DNA of 64,000 nt, taken from contig NZ_BAAADV010000001.1 of the NCBI RefSeq assembly GCF_039522665.1, positions 372,001 through 436,000 of the forward strand. The letters run 5' to 3'. The notes under the pieces were generated by a model. The model was given only the letters and a program-made list of their open reading frames with translations. It had not been told where the DNA came from and made no database searches. The DNA is from Natronoarchaeum mannanilyticum. GTDB taxonomy: Archaea; Halobacteriota; Halobacteria; Halobacteriales; Natronoarchaeaceae. Below, one piece after another: positions 8,310 through 15,722 of this stretch. How positions within the stretch are numbered: position 1 is the first letter of the stretch; each line of letters starts with the position of its first letter. The position numbers and the translations under genes were made by a program.

Positions 8310-9269
8310 ATGACCGGACTCGTCACGATGAGCGTCGAGCTGGAACTGGGCTGGGGCGTGCACGATCTCGACGGACACGACGGGCACCTGAGCGAGAACG
8401 GCCGCGAGGAACGGCGCTTTCTCCGACGAGTGCTCGACGTCTGCGACGAGACCGGCGTGCCGATGACGTTCGACGTCGTCGACCACCTGCTGTTGACCGC
8501 CTGCGACGGCGAGCACGACGGGCCGTACCCTGAGGGGTGGTTCGACGCCGACCCTGGGACCGACGTCGCCGTCGATCCGCTGTTCTACGCGCCGGACGCG
8601 GTCGACGCGATCCGCTCGCGGTCGACCGACCACGAGCTTTGTACACACTCCTTTTCGCACACGCCCCACGAGACCGTCGACGCGACGGCGGTGAGCGCCG
8701 ACCTCGAACGAGGCCTGGAACGCGAAGCGGAGCTGCTTGGCGAGCGGTCGCGCTCCTACGTCCCGCCGCGCCACCGCGCGCCGCCGACCGACGTGCTGCG
8801 CGAGCGCGGCCTCGACGTCGTCCGGACATCGATCGAGGACCAGGCGGACAACCCCGCGAGACGGATCAAACAGCTGTTGTTCGGCCCGCCGCCAACGGGC
8901 GACCCCGAGTGGATCGACGGCGTCCTCTGGACGTACTGCGCGACCCATCCGAACCTCGCGGCGCCGTCGCTTCCCTCCGGGCAACGGCCCGCCGGCCGGC
9001 CGTTCCGCTGGCTCCCGACCCGACTGGCCCAGCGGCTCCACCTCCAGTACCTCGAACGCGCGACGGTGCGAGCGATCGAGAACGACGAGCACCTCCACCT
9101 GTGGTGTCACCTCTACGACCTGGCCAACGAGAAACAGCTGGCGCCGCTGGCGGCGTACCTGCGGACGCTGGAGCGGCTCCGAGAGCAAGGGCGCGTCGAG
9201 GTCTGTACGATGGACGAGCTTCCGGATCGGTATCCGGCGATGGTCGAGTCGCCGGCGTCCGTCGAGTGA
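8310..9269 (+). CDS. Polysaccharide deacetylase (NodB-like) family protein
   Basis: Carbohydrate esterase-4-type fold, expected to remove N-acetyl groups from a surface polysaccharide. From ATG 8310 it has 319 residues. The first strand is SVELELGWGVHD (catalytic-base/metal Asp region), the His pair is in CTHSFSHTPH (metal-binding H-x3-H), and YVPPRHRAP is the conserved Arg/Pro motif. An in-frame GTG at 8196 would add 38 residues rich in Arg, which look non-coding, so I chose 8310. No signal peptide is seen, as usual for archaeal members acting on lipid-linked sugars in the cytoplasm. It lies beside two GNAT genes. Confidence 0.82.
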   Translation: MTGLVTMSVELELGWGVHDLDGHDGHLSENGREERRFLRRVLDVCDETGVPMTFDVVDHLLLTACDGEHDGPYPEGWFDADPGTDVAVDPLFYAPDAVDAIRSRSTDHELCTHSFSHTPHETVDATAVSADLERGLEREAELLGERSRSYVPPRHRAPPTDVLRERGLDVVRTSIEDQADNPARRIKQLLFGPPPTGDPEWIDGVLWTYCATHPNLAAPSLPSGQRPAGRPFRWLPTRLAQRLHLQYLERATVRAIENDEHLHLWCHLYDLANEKQLAPLAAYLRTLERLREQGRVEVCTMDELPDRYPAMVESPASVE

Positions 9270-9276
9270 CGGCGTC

Positions 9277-9322
9277 GCTCGACGCCGCTGTGGCATCGCC
9301 GCTCGACGCCGCTGTGGCATCG
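9277..9322. repeat. Two tandem 22-bp repeats after the deacetylase stop
   Basis: GCTCGACGCCGCTGTGGCAT plus CG occurs at 9277-9298 and 9301-9322 with a 2-base spacer. It starts 8 bases after the deacetylase stop codon and lies just before the stem-loops. Confidence 0.75.
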
Positions 9323-9323
9323 G

Positions 9324-9341
9324 CGAGGAGGAGATTTGAAC
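9324..9341. repeat. 18-bp copy of the tRNA-Ser 3' end
   Basis: CGAGGAGGAGATTTGAAC is identical to 9473-9490, the acceptor/T-arm end of the tRNA-Ser gene. It lies 130 bases downstream of the tRNA 3' end, in the same orientation, like a leftover attachment-site copy. Confidence 0.6.
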
Positions 9342-9398
9342 CACGCCCGGACGGTCGCTCCCTTCGGTCGCGCTGCGTCCGGTCTACTTCAAATCTCC
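9330..9398. repeat. Large nested inverted repeat containing tRNA T-arm sequence
   Basis: The outer arms GGAGATTTGAA (9330-9340) and TTCAAATCTCC (9388-9398) are perfectly complementary; the inner arms CCGGACG (9347-9353) and CGTCCGG (9376-9382) also pair. The left arm is the tRNA-Ser T-arm sequence and the right arm is its inverse. Confidence 0.65.
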
Positions 9399-9411
9399 AC
9401 GTAAACGCACA

Positions 9412-9464
9412 CTCCGACGCGCTGTGCGAGAACCATAGAAGGTTCTCGCGAATTTGCGTCGGAG
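9412..9464. repeat. Second nested stem-loop before tRNA-Ser 3' end
   Basis: Outer arms CTCCGACGC (9412-9420) and GCGTCGGAG (9456-9464), inner arms GCGAGAACC (9426-9434) and GGTTCTCGC (9441-9449), are both perfect 9-bp stems. It sits 6 bases downstream of the tRNA 3' end and may terminate or process the tRNA transcript. Confidence 0.65.
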
Positions 9465-9469
9465 AGAAG

Positions 9470-9555
9470 CGCCGAGGAGGAGATTTGAACTCCTGTGTCC
9501 TGAACGGACAGTTGCTCTCGAAGCAACCGCCTTGGCCGGGCTAGGCTACCTCGGC
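9470..9555 (-). tRNA. tRNA-Ser (anticodon CGA)
   Basis: An 86-base class II tRNA read from 9555 to 9470. The acceptor stem GCCGAGG pairs with CCTCGGC; the anticodon stem GTTGC/GCAAC holds loop TTCGAGA, so the anticodon is CGA and it reads UCG serine codons. A long variable arm (TGTCC, loop, AGGACA) and T-arm AGGAG-TTCAAAT-CTCCT follow. The discriminator base is G, as for tRNA-Ser. CCA is not encoded. There is no intron. The 3' flank carries repeats of its own end. Confidence 0.95.
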
Positions 9556-9619
9556 TCACTACTCGCTACCCGGTCCGTGATTTTGTACGTTTCGGTTCGG
9601 GCGTCGGATGGCATCGGTA

Positions 9620-9629
9620 CACATATGTG
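9620..9629. promoter_or_regulatory. Palindromic TATA region of moxR
   Basis: CACATATGTG is a 10-bp palindrome 23-32 bases before the MoxR ATG, at TATA-box distance for a leaderless transcript. A regulator binding the palindrome would overlap the TATA box. Confidence 0.4.
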
Positions 9630-9651
9630 ACAGGCGGGCACCCACTCGGGC

Positions 9652-10602
9652 ATGAACGTACGCGAGGCGAGCGAGCAGTCCGACGCGATCCTCGACTCGA
9701 TCGCCGAGGCGGTCATCGCCGACCGCGAGTTCCTCGAAACAGTACTGCTGGGCGTCGTCGGCCGGGGCCACGTTCTGCTGGAAGACGTGCCCGGTACCGG
9801 GAAGACCCTGACCGCGAACAGCTTCGCGACCGCGCTCGGGCTATCCTTCTCCCGGATCCAGTTCACGCCGGACCTGCTGCCCGCCGACGTGACGGGGACC
9901 CACGTGTTCAACGAGCAGGACGGCAGCTTCGAGTTCAACGAGGGCCCGATCTTCGCGAACGTCGTGCTCGCCGACGAGATCAACCGCGCGCCGCCCAAGA
10001 CCCAGGCCGCGCTGCTGGAAGCCATGGAGGAGGGGCAGGTCACCGTCGACGGCGAGACACATCAGCTCCCCTCGCCGTTTTTCGTGATCGCGACCCAGAA
10101 CCCCGTCGATCAGGAGGGCACGTTCCCGCTGCCGGAGGCCCAGATCGACCGGTTCCTCGTCAAGAGCTCGATCGGCTATCCCGAGGTCGAGGGCGAGGAG
10201 GAACTGCTCCAGCGGCGGCTCGGCCGCGTCGACCGGAGCCCGAGCGTCACGAGCGTGCTCGAAGACGGTGCGGTCGAGGCGCTGCGCGAAGTCCCCGAGT
10301 CGGTCGACGTCGACGACGATCTGGTGTCGTACGTCGCCGAACTCGCTCGCCGAACGCGAACCAAGCGCCGGGTCGACGTCGGCGTCTCGCCGCGCGGGAC
10401 CCAGCGCCTGCTCGAAGCCGCCCGCGCGCGAGCCGCGATGGTCGGCCGGGACTACGTGACGCCCGACGACGTCAAGCGCGTCGCCCAACCCGTGATGGCC
10501 CACCGGCTGGTGCTGACGCCCGACGCGAAGGTCGACGGGGTCTCGAAGGCCGTCCTCGTCGACGAGGTGCTCGACGCCGTGCCGGTGCCGACCGTCGAGT
10601 AG
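9652..10602 (+). CDS. moxR: MoxR-family AAA+ ATPase
   Basis: AAA+ chaperone-like ATPase of 316 residues. It shows Walker A DVPGTGKT (45-52), Walker B VVLADEIN (104-111), the MoxR block FTPDLLPADVTG (71-82), sensor 1 IATQNP (146-151) and the sensor 2 region around SPRGTQRLLEAARA. MoxR proteins usually act with DUF58 and von Willebrand-A domain proteins to mature or activate complexes, and those partners normally follow in the operon. Here the next gene is an unrelated GNAT on the other strand, so the partner is missing or elsewhere. Start ATG 9652 with a TATA-like palindrome upstream. Confidence 0.92.
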   Translation: MNVREASEQSDAILDSIAEAVIADREFLETVLLGVVGRGHVLLEDVPGTGKTLTANSFATALGLSFSRIQFTPDLLPADVTGTHVFNEQDGSFEFNEGPIFANVVLADEINRAPPKTQAALLEAMEEGQVTVDGETHQLPSPFFVIATQNPVDQEGTFPLPEAQIDRFLVKSSIGYPEVEGEEELLQRRLGRVDRSPSVTSVLEDGAVEALREVPESVDVDDDLVSYVAELARRTRTKRRVDVGVSPRGTQRLLEAARARAAMVGRDYVTPDDVKRVAQPVMAHRLVLTPDAKVDGVSKAVLVDEVLDAVPVPTVE

Positions 10603-10633
10603 CGACCCCGCGGGAAGGGCGCTACGCGGACGC

Positions 10634-11131
10634 CTATCCGAGCGGTGCCTCGTAGACGTTGGCGTCGTGCGTTTCGCCGTCGATCTCGACCTGCCGCTCG
10701 TCGACCCGGTCGAAGTGGGCCGCGTAGAACGCGTTGCCGACCTCGTTTTCCGCGAGCACGTAGTCGCTCACGCGCTCGACGCCGCTGTCCGCGAGGCGCT
10801 CGCGGGTCGCTTCGAGTAGCTGTGCACCGACGCCCTGTCCCCACCGATCGGGATCGACGTAGACGTTCAGGTCCGCGGCGGGCTCCTCGTCGGCCTCGAC
10901 CGCGCCGGCGTAGCCGATCACGTCCTCGTCGACGGCGACGAGCAACGCGGCGTTGTCGGCGTCGACCAGTTCCTCGAGCACCTCGTCGGCGTACCCCCGC
11001 TCCAGCAACTCGTCGATCGTCGCCGGATCGAACGTGTCGGCGTAGGCCGCCTCCCAGGCGCGGCGCGCCACTCCGCGAAGTGCGGCGAGGTCGTCGGCCG
11101 TCGCCGGACGGACCGCGATATCGTCCCCCAT
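10634..11131 (-). CDS. GNAT family N-acetyltransferase
   Basis: Small single-domain acetyltransferase of 165 residues from ATG 11131. The acetyl-CoA site is NVYVDPDRWGQGVGAQLLEA (about 76-95, the R/Q-x-x-G-x-G loop), and the C-terminal block NEVGNAFYAAHFDRVDERQVEIDG is typical of RimI-like enzymes. The frame opens 9 codons earlier, but that extension is Arg-rich and reaches into the RuBisCO promoter region. It is convergent with moxR and divergent from RuBisCO. Substrate unknown. Confidence 0.85.
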   Translation of the reverse strand: MGDDIAVRPATADDLAALRGVARRAWEAAYADTFDPATIDELLERGYADEVLEELVDADNAALLVAVDEDVIGYAGAVEADEEPAADLNVYVDPDRWGQGVGAQLLEATRERLADSGVERVSDYVLAENEVGNAFYAAHFDRVDERQVEIDGETHDANVYEAPLG

Positions 11132-11187
11132 ACGACGAGATACGCGGCGAGACGCCATAAGCGCCCGCCGCCGACCGGGTCGCCGGT

Positions 11188-11199
11188 GAGTATTTACTC
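11188..11199. promoter_or_regulatory. TATA box within a palindrome, RuBisCO promoter
   Basis: GAGTATTTACTC (GAGTA-TT-TACTC) contains TATTTAC, 27-33 bases before the RuBisCO ATG at 11224, so the transcript is probably leaderless. The symmetry suggests a regulator that would block TBP. Confidence 0.45.
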
Positions 11200-11223
11200 C
11201 AGTATGCCAATAGTTACCAATGG

Positions 11224-12474
11224 ATGACCGGAATAACCTACGAGGACTTCCTGGACCTGTCCTACGAGCCCGACGTCGAAGATCTGGTCTGCGAGTTCTA
11301 CGTCGAGCCCGCCGCGGACATGGATCTGGCGGCCGCCGGGAGCCGGGTCGCCTCGGAGAGCTCGAACGGCACGTGGGCCGAACTCCAGGTCGAAGGGTCG
11401 ATCACTGACCTGAGCGCGACGACGTTCGAGCTCGGCGACGACGGACGGATCCGAGTCGCCTACCCCGCCGAGCTGTTCGAGTTCGGCAACATGCCCCAGA
11501 TCCTCTCCTGCATCGCGGGCAACATCATGGGGATGAAAGCCGTCGAGCGGATCCGGCTGCTCGACTGCGAGTGGCCCGAAGCGCTGGCGACGAGCTTTCC
11601 GGGGCCGCAGTTCGGCACGTCGGTTCGCGAGGAGATCTTCGACGCCGGCGACCGGCCGATCACCGCGACCGTGCCGAAGCCGAAGGTCGGGCTCTCGACC
11701 GACCAGCACGTTCAGGTGGGCTACGACGCCTGGACCGGCGGCGTCGACCTGCTGAAAGACGACGAGAACCTGACCGACCAGTCGTTCAACCGGTTCGAGG
11801 ACCGGCTGGTCGGGAGTCTGGAGGCGCGCGATCGAGCGGAGGAAGAAACGGGCGAGAAAAAGAGCTACCTGATCAACGTCACCGCCGAAACCGAGGATAT
11901 GCTCCGCAGGACCGACCGCGTCGCCGAGCAGGGCGGCGAGTACGTGATGGTCGACGTCGTCACGGTCGGCTGGGCCGGCGTCCAGACGCTCCGCGAGCGC
12001 GCCGAAGAACACGGGCTGGCGATCCACGCCCACCGTGCGATGCACGCCGCGTTCGACCGGATCGACACCCACGGCGTCTCGATGCGCGTGCTCGCCCAGA
12101 TCGCCCGCCTCTGCGGCGTCGACCAGATCCACACCGGGACGGCCGACCTCGGCAAGCTGGAGAACGAGGACACCGTCGGGATCAACGAGTGGCTCTACGG
12201 CGACTGCCACGGGCTGACCGACGTGCTGCCGACCGCGTCGGGCGGGCTACATCCGGGGCTGCTCCCGGAACTAGTCGATCGGCTCGGCACGAACATCTGC
12301 GTCCAGATCGGCGGCGGCGTCCACGGCCACCCCGACGGCACCCACGCCGGCGCGAAGGCACTCCGGCAGGCGATCGACGCCGCGGTCGAGGGCGTCGATC
12401 CGGAGACGTACGCCGACGATCACCCCGAACTCCGCGCCGCGCTCGATCAGTGGGGCACCGAGACGCCGCGGTGA
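11224..12474 (+). CDS. rbcL: Ribulose-bisphosphate carboxylase, form III (archaeal)
   Basis: Carboxylates ribulose 1,5-bisphosphate to 3-phosphoglycerate. In archaea this form serves mainly in nucleoside/AMP breakdown with AMP phosphorylase and ribose-1,5-bisphosphate isomerase, neither seen here. The 416-residue protein keeps all active-site residues: KPK (Lys152, Lys154), GGVDLLKDDE with carbamylated Lys178 and metal ligands Asp180/Glu181, HAHRAMH (His270, Arg271), loop-6 Lys311 in GKLE, Ser339 in SGGLHPG and the phosphate-binding GGG (363-365). No small subunit or phosphoribulokinase is nearby, which supports the nucleotide-salvage role. Confidence 0.95.
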   Translation: MTGITYEDFLDLSYEPDVEDLVCEFYVEPAADMDLAAAGSRVASESSNGTWAELQVEGSITDLSATTFELGDDGRIRVAYPAELFEFGNMPQILSCIAGNIMGMKAVERIRLLDCEWPEALATSFPGPQFGTSVREEIFDAGDRPITATVPKPKVGLSTDQHVQVGYDAWTGGVDLLKDDENLTDQSFNRFEDRLVGSLEARDRAEEETGEKKSYLINVTAETEDMLRRTDRVAEQGGEYVMVDVVTVGWAGVQTLRERAEEHGLAIHAHRAMHAAFDRIDTHGVSMRVLAQIARLCGVDQIHTGTADLGKLENEDTVGINEWLYGDCHGLTDVLPTASGGLHPGLLPELVDRLGTNICVQIGGGVHGHPDGTHAGAKALRQAIDAAVEGVDPETYADDHPELRAALDQWGTETPR

Positions 12475-12486
12475 GTGTCGGCATCG

Positions 12487-14331
12487 TCAGCTGTCCTGAA
12501 TGCTTTCGGAACCGGATGCTTCGTCCGACTCGGACGCCGCGGCGTCTCCGGCATCCGGCGTCTCGCCGCCGTCCGCAAGCGCGGTCTCGCGCTGGCGTCG
12601 GAACCAGCGGTACTCGCGGGCGACGGTCGGCTCGTCCTCGAGGTTCCACGGGTCGTCGTCGACGCGGGGGCCTTCGAGCCACGAGGTCACGAGGTTCCAG
12701 AGGAACACGAGCTGGCCCGCCGTCAGGATCAGGACGCCGACGGTCGCCACGGCGTGCAGGTCGGCGAAGTAGTCCGCGGGCCCGACCGGCAGGTCGTACG
12801 TCGCGTACCGGCGGGGCATCCCGCCGTAGCCCAGGATGATCATCGGGAAGAACGTGACGTTGGTGCCGACCATCGTGAGCCAGAAGTGCCACTTGGCGAG
12901 CCGCTGCTGGTACATCCGCCCCGTGACGAGCGGGAACCAGTAGTAGATCGCCGCGAAGACCGCGAACGCGATCGCGCCCATGATGACGTAGTGGAAGTGC
13001 CCGATCACGTGGTACGTTTCGTGGAGCACCTGATTGACGGGAATCGCGGCCTCGAACACGCCGGTGACGCCGCCGATGATGAAGTTGAACACGAACCCGA
13101 CGCAGAACAAAAGCGGTACGGTCGTCCGTATCCTACCGTTAACCAGCGTCGTCGTCCAGTTGAACACCTTCACCGCGCTGGGCAGCGCGATCGCCAGCGA
13201 GACGGCCATGAACGCCGATTCGAGGCGCGGGTCCATCCCCGAGGCGAACATGTGGTGGGCCCAGACGCCAAACGAAAGGACGCCGATCGCCAGCGTCGAG
13301 TAGACGACGTACTTGAACCCGAAGAGCCTTCTACCCGTGAACTTCGGCAGCACGTAGCTGACGATCCCCATCGGCGGCAGGACGAGCACGTACACCTCGG
13401 GGTGGCCGAAGAACCAGAACAGGTGTTGCCAGAGGATCGGCCCGCCGCCCTCGACCTGGAAGAACACCGTCCCGAGGTTCCGGTCGGCGAGCAACATGAG
13501 GATCGCGCTGCCCAGCAGCGGGAACGCGAAGAGGATGATCCCAGACTGGACGAGCACGGTCCACGAGAACATATCGAGGTTGTGCCACCCCACGTCCTCG
13601 CCGCGCTCGGTGAAGATGGTCGCGACGAAGTTGATCGCGCCCATCGTCGCCGAGATCCCCGAGAGGTGCAGTCCCAGCATCATCAGGTCGGCGCCGGGGT
13701 TCGGCGTCCCGCCGGGCGTCCCCTGGATCGAGCTCTCGATCGACATCGGCGGGTACATCGTCCAGGACGTCTGGGCGCCGGCGATCCCCTCGACGAACGG
13801 GCCGAGCAGCACGCCGCCCCAGATCAACAGCGCCGCGGGCGGGAGCAGCCAGAACGCGATGGCGTTGATCCGCGGGAACGCCATGTCGTCGGCGTCGATC
13901 AGCAGGGGGACGAGGTAGTTCGCGAACGCCGCCAGGATCGGCGTCCCGAACAAGAATAGCATCGTGATGCCGTGGGTCGTCATCAGGACGTTGTACGTCG
14001 AGGCGCCGATCAGCGTCGAGGTCTGGGTGACCAGCTCCAGGCGCATGATCACGACGGCGATGCCGCCCCACGCGAACGCCAGCACGGCGAACGTGCCGTA
14101 CAGCAGCCCGATGTCCTTGTGATCGACCGTCGTGAGCCAGCGCGCCAGCCCGCCCGGTTTCGCCGTCTCGCCGGCCGTCTCGCCGCCCGCGTCGCCGTAG
14201 CTACCGGCCCCGGAGCCGGTCGTCGTCGGTCCGTACGTCCGCCAGCCCCCGATCCGCTGAAGCCAGAGCGCCACGACGATCAGGAACGCCGCCATCGTCG
14301 CGCTCAGCGCCAGCTGCGTCGTCGAAGCCAT
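12487..14331 (-). CDS. coxA: Cytochrome c oxidase subunit I (heme-copper oxidase, A type)
   Basis: Catalytic subunit of a proton-pumping terminal oxidase, 614 residues with about 13 membrane helices. Ligands: His120 and His447 for the low-spin heme, His445 for the high-spin heme (HVIGHFHYVI), and Cu-B His310, His359 and His360. HPEVY (310-314) supplies the cross-linked Tyr314 and Glu312, which marks the A1 type. The N-terminus has an extra helix and a Gly/Thr/Ala-rich linker (31-60); the C-terminal 60 residues are acidic. I start at ATG 14331, because upstream codons cover the promoter. Subunits II and III are not in the window. Confidence 0.95.
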   Translation of the reverse strand: MASTTQLALSATMAAFLIVVALWLQRIGGWRTYGPTTTGSGAGSYGDAGGETAGETAKPGGLARWLTTVDHKDIGLLYGTFAVLAFAWGGIAVVIMRLELVTQTSTLIGASTYNVLMTTHGITMLFLFGTPILAAFANYLVPLLIDADDMAFPRINAIAFWLLPPAALLIWGGVLLGPFVEGIAGAQTSWTMYPPMSIESSIQGTPGGTPNPGADLMMLGLHLSGISATMGAINFVATIFTERGEDVGWHNLDMFSWTVLVQSGIILFAFPLLGSAILMLLADRNLGTVFFQVEGGGPILWQHLFWFFGHPEVYVLVLPPMGIVSYVLPKFTGRRLFGFKYVVYSTLAIGVLSFGVWAHHMFASGMDPRLESAFMAVSLAIALPSAVKVFNWTTTLVNGRIRTTVPLLFCVGFVFNFIIGGVTGVFEAAIPVNQVLHETYHVIGHFHYVIMGAIAFAVFAAIYYWFPLVTGRMYQQRLAKWHFWLTMVGTNVTFFPMIILGYGGMPRRYATYDLPVGPADYFADLHAVATVGVLILTAGQLVFLWNLVTSWLEGPRVDDDPWNLEDEPTVAREYRWFRRQRETALADGGETPDAGDAAASESDEASGSESIQDS

Positions 14332-14370
14332 TGCGGGGGCGTTGGACTGTCCGCCGAAAGGATGTTCGCG

Positions 14371-14382
14371 GGAATATGTTCG
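14371..14382. promoter_or_regulatory. CGAA-N4-TTCG-type palindrome before coxA
   Basis: On the coding (minus) strand this reads CGAACATATTCC, one base off CGAACATATTCG. It is 40-51 bases before the coxA ATG and just downstream of a TATA-like GGCTTTTATG (about 14391-14400). A half-match GCGAACATCC follows at 14361-14370. The same motif occurs before several redox genes near 44-46 kb. Confidence 0.5.
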
Positions 14383-14523
14383 GCCAGCGGTCATAAAAGC
14401 CGGCGAGGCGGCGCCGATCGCCGCCGCGGAGACCGCGCCAGGAGGCCGGGACGCTGCGCCAGGACGTTGCGGACGCCGTGCCGGGACGTCGCGGACGCCG
14501 CGTCGAGATCTCCGGCCGCGGCG

Positions 14524-14904
14524 TCAGGAGAGCTTCCGGTAGTCGCGGGCTTCTTCGGCGCGCTCGACGACCGAGTCGAGCGTCGCCTTCGCGCTCGTCG
14601 CCTCGACGGCGGCGTTGACCGCGCCCTCCAGGATCGGCGCGTCGGCGATCTCGGCGTCGGCGTCCGACATCTCGACGGCGAGGTCGGCGTTCATCACGGC
14701 GCTGCCGAGATCGACCAGCACGACGACGCCGTCCCCGTCGTCCGCCGCCTCGATGGCGTCCTCGATCGCGGGCGCGCTCGTGCCGATCTCGCCGTCGTCG
14801 CCGCCGGCTGGTTCGATCGGCGCGTCGCCGCCCATCTCCGCGGCGACCTCGCAGATCCCTTCGGCCGCGGTCGCGCTGTGGGAGACGATCACGAGACCGA
14901 TCAT
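14524..14904 (-). CDS. dhaM: Dihydroxyacetone kinase phosphotransfer subunit DhaM
   Basis: Cytoplasmic phosphocarrier of 126 residues, a mannose-type EIIA domain that passes phosphate from the PTS to DhaL-bound ADP. The phosphorylated His is His9 in VIVSHSATAAEG; VVLVDLGSAVMN is the second conserved block. It lacks the HPr and EI domains present in some bacterial DhaM proteins, so it depends on separate PTS proteins, not seen here. ATG 14904 overlaps the DhaL stop by one base (TGATG), giving translational coupling; a GTG one codon earlier is possible. Last gene of dhaKLM. Confidence 0.92.
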   Translation of the reverse strand: MIGLVIVSHSATAAEGICEVAAEMGGDAPIEPAGGDDGEIGTSAPAIEDAIEAADDGDGVVVLVDLGSAVMNADLAVEMSDADAEIADAPILEGAVNAAVEATSAKATLDSVVERAEEARDYRKLS

Positions 14905-15653
14905 CACTCGCCTCCCTCGTCGTCGTCCGCGGCTCCGTCCTCCGCGACGTCGGAGGGATCCTCGTCGGGTTGCTCGACCGCCGTCGCGTCGCGTTCGACG
15001 TCGCCCTCCAGGTACTCCTCGGCGGTCGCGAGTAGTTCCTCCATGATGTACAGCGTCGACGTCGCGCCGGGATCCTGGTGGCCGACCGACCGCCAGCCCA
15101 GGTAGGAGGCCCGGCCCTTCTCGGCGCGGATCGGCACCGTGAACTCGACGCCGCGCTCGGCCGCGTCGACGGCCTTCCCCAGGGCTTCCAGGGGCGGCAG
15201 GTCGTCCTGCTCGATCGACTTCTTGTAGGTGTGGACCGCGGGCGTGAGCGCGTCGACCATCGTCTTGGCGCCGATCCGGGCGTCGCCCCGATCTTTCACC
15301 TTGTCGAGGTACGCCTCGGCGAAGTCGACGCTCGTCTCGGCGGTGATCCCATCCTCGGCGAACGTCTGGCTGGCGCTCATGATCGAGCCGCCGTACAGCG
15401 GGCCCGACGCGCCGCCGACCTCCGAGATCAGCGTCGTCCCGACCTGCTTGACCAGATCGGACGGCTCGGCGTCGTCGGCGTCGGCCACGGCGTCGGCCGC
15501 GGCGCGGAACCCGCGGCTCATGTTGGCCCCGTGGTCGGCATCGCCGATCGCCGAGTCGAGGTCGGTCAGGTACTCTTTCTCGTCCTCTAACCGGTCGGCG
15601 ACGTTCTCGGCGGCCGCCCGGACCGCCTCGCGTTGCGTGTCAGCGTCTGCCAT
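14904..15653 (-). CDS. dhaL: Dihydroxyacetone kinase ADP-binding subunit DhaL
   Basis: Nucleotide-carrying subunit of PTS-dependent dihydroxyacetone kinase, 249 residues. The Mg-ADP site is DLDSAIGDADHG (31-42), with Asp33, Asp38 and Asp40 as ligands; GGASGPLYGG and GRASYLGWRSVGHQDPGA are family blocks. The last 40 residues form an acidic tail beyond the usual DhaL end, a halophile feature. It lies between dhaK (69-base gap) and dhaM (one-base overlap). The enzyme makes dihydroxyacetone phosphate from dihydroxyacetone, a glycerol-overflow product in salterns. Confidence 0.94.
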   Translation of the reverse strand: MADADTQREAVRAAAENVADRLEDEKEYLTDLDSAIGDADHGANMSRGFRAAADAVADADDAEPSDLVKQVGTTLISEVGGASGPLYGGSIMSASQTFAEDGITAETSVDFAEAYLDKVKDRGDARIGAKTMVDALTPAVHTYKKSIEQDDLPPLEALGKAVDAAERGVEFTVPIRAEKGRASYLGWRSVGHQDPGATSTLYIMEELLATAEEYLEGDVERDATAVEQPDEDPSDVAEDGAADDDEGGE

Positions 15654-15722
15654 GATCGGATACCCGTCCGCGTGCCGGTAAAGCGTTTGTGCTCCGGTAA
15701 GTCGCCGGCCGCGATCCCGGCG

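Noticed and set aside
11188-11199. Possible TrmB site before RuBisCO
   Set aside because: TrmB sites are TACT-N7/8-GAGTA; here the halves are in the opposite order with a 2-base gap, so I list it only as a palindromic TATA region.
12475-13959. A 494-codon plus-strand frame
   Set aside because: Complement of coxA in another phase; its composition (Arg/His/Glu/Asp-rich) is typical of antisense frames here.
14395-14523. Imperfect GGACG-rich repeats near the coxA/dhaM gap
   Set aside because: Degenerate and explained by GC-rich composition; no consistent unit.
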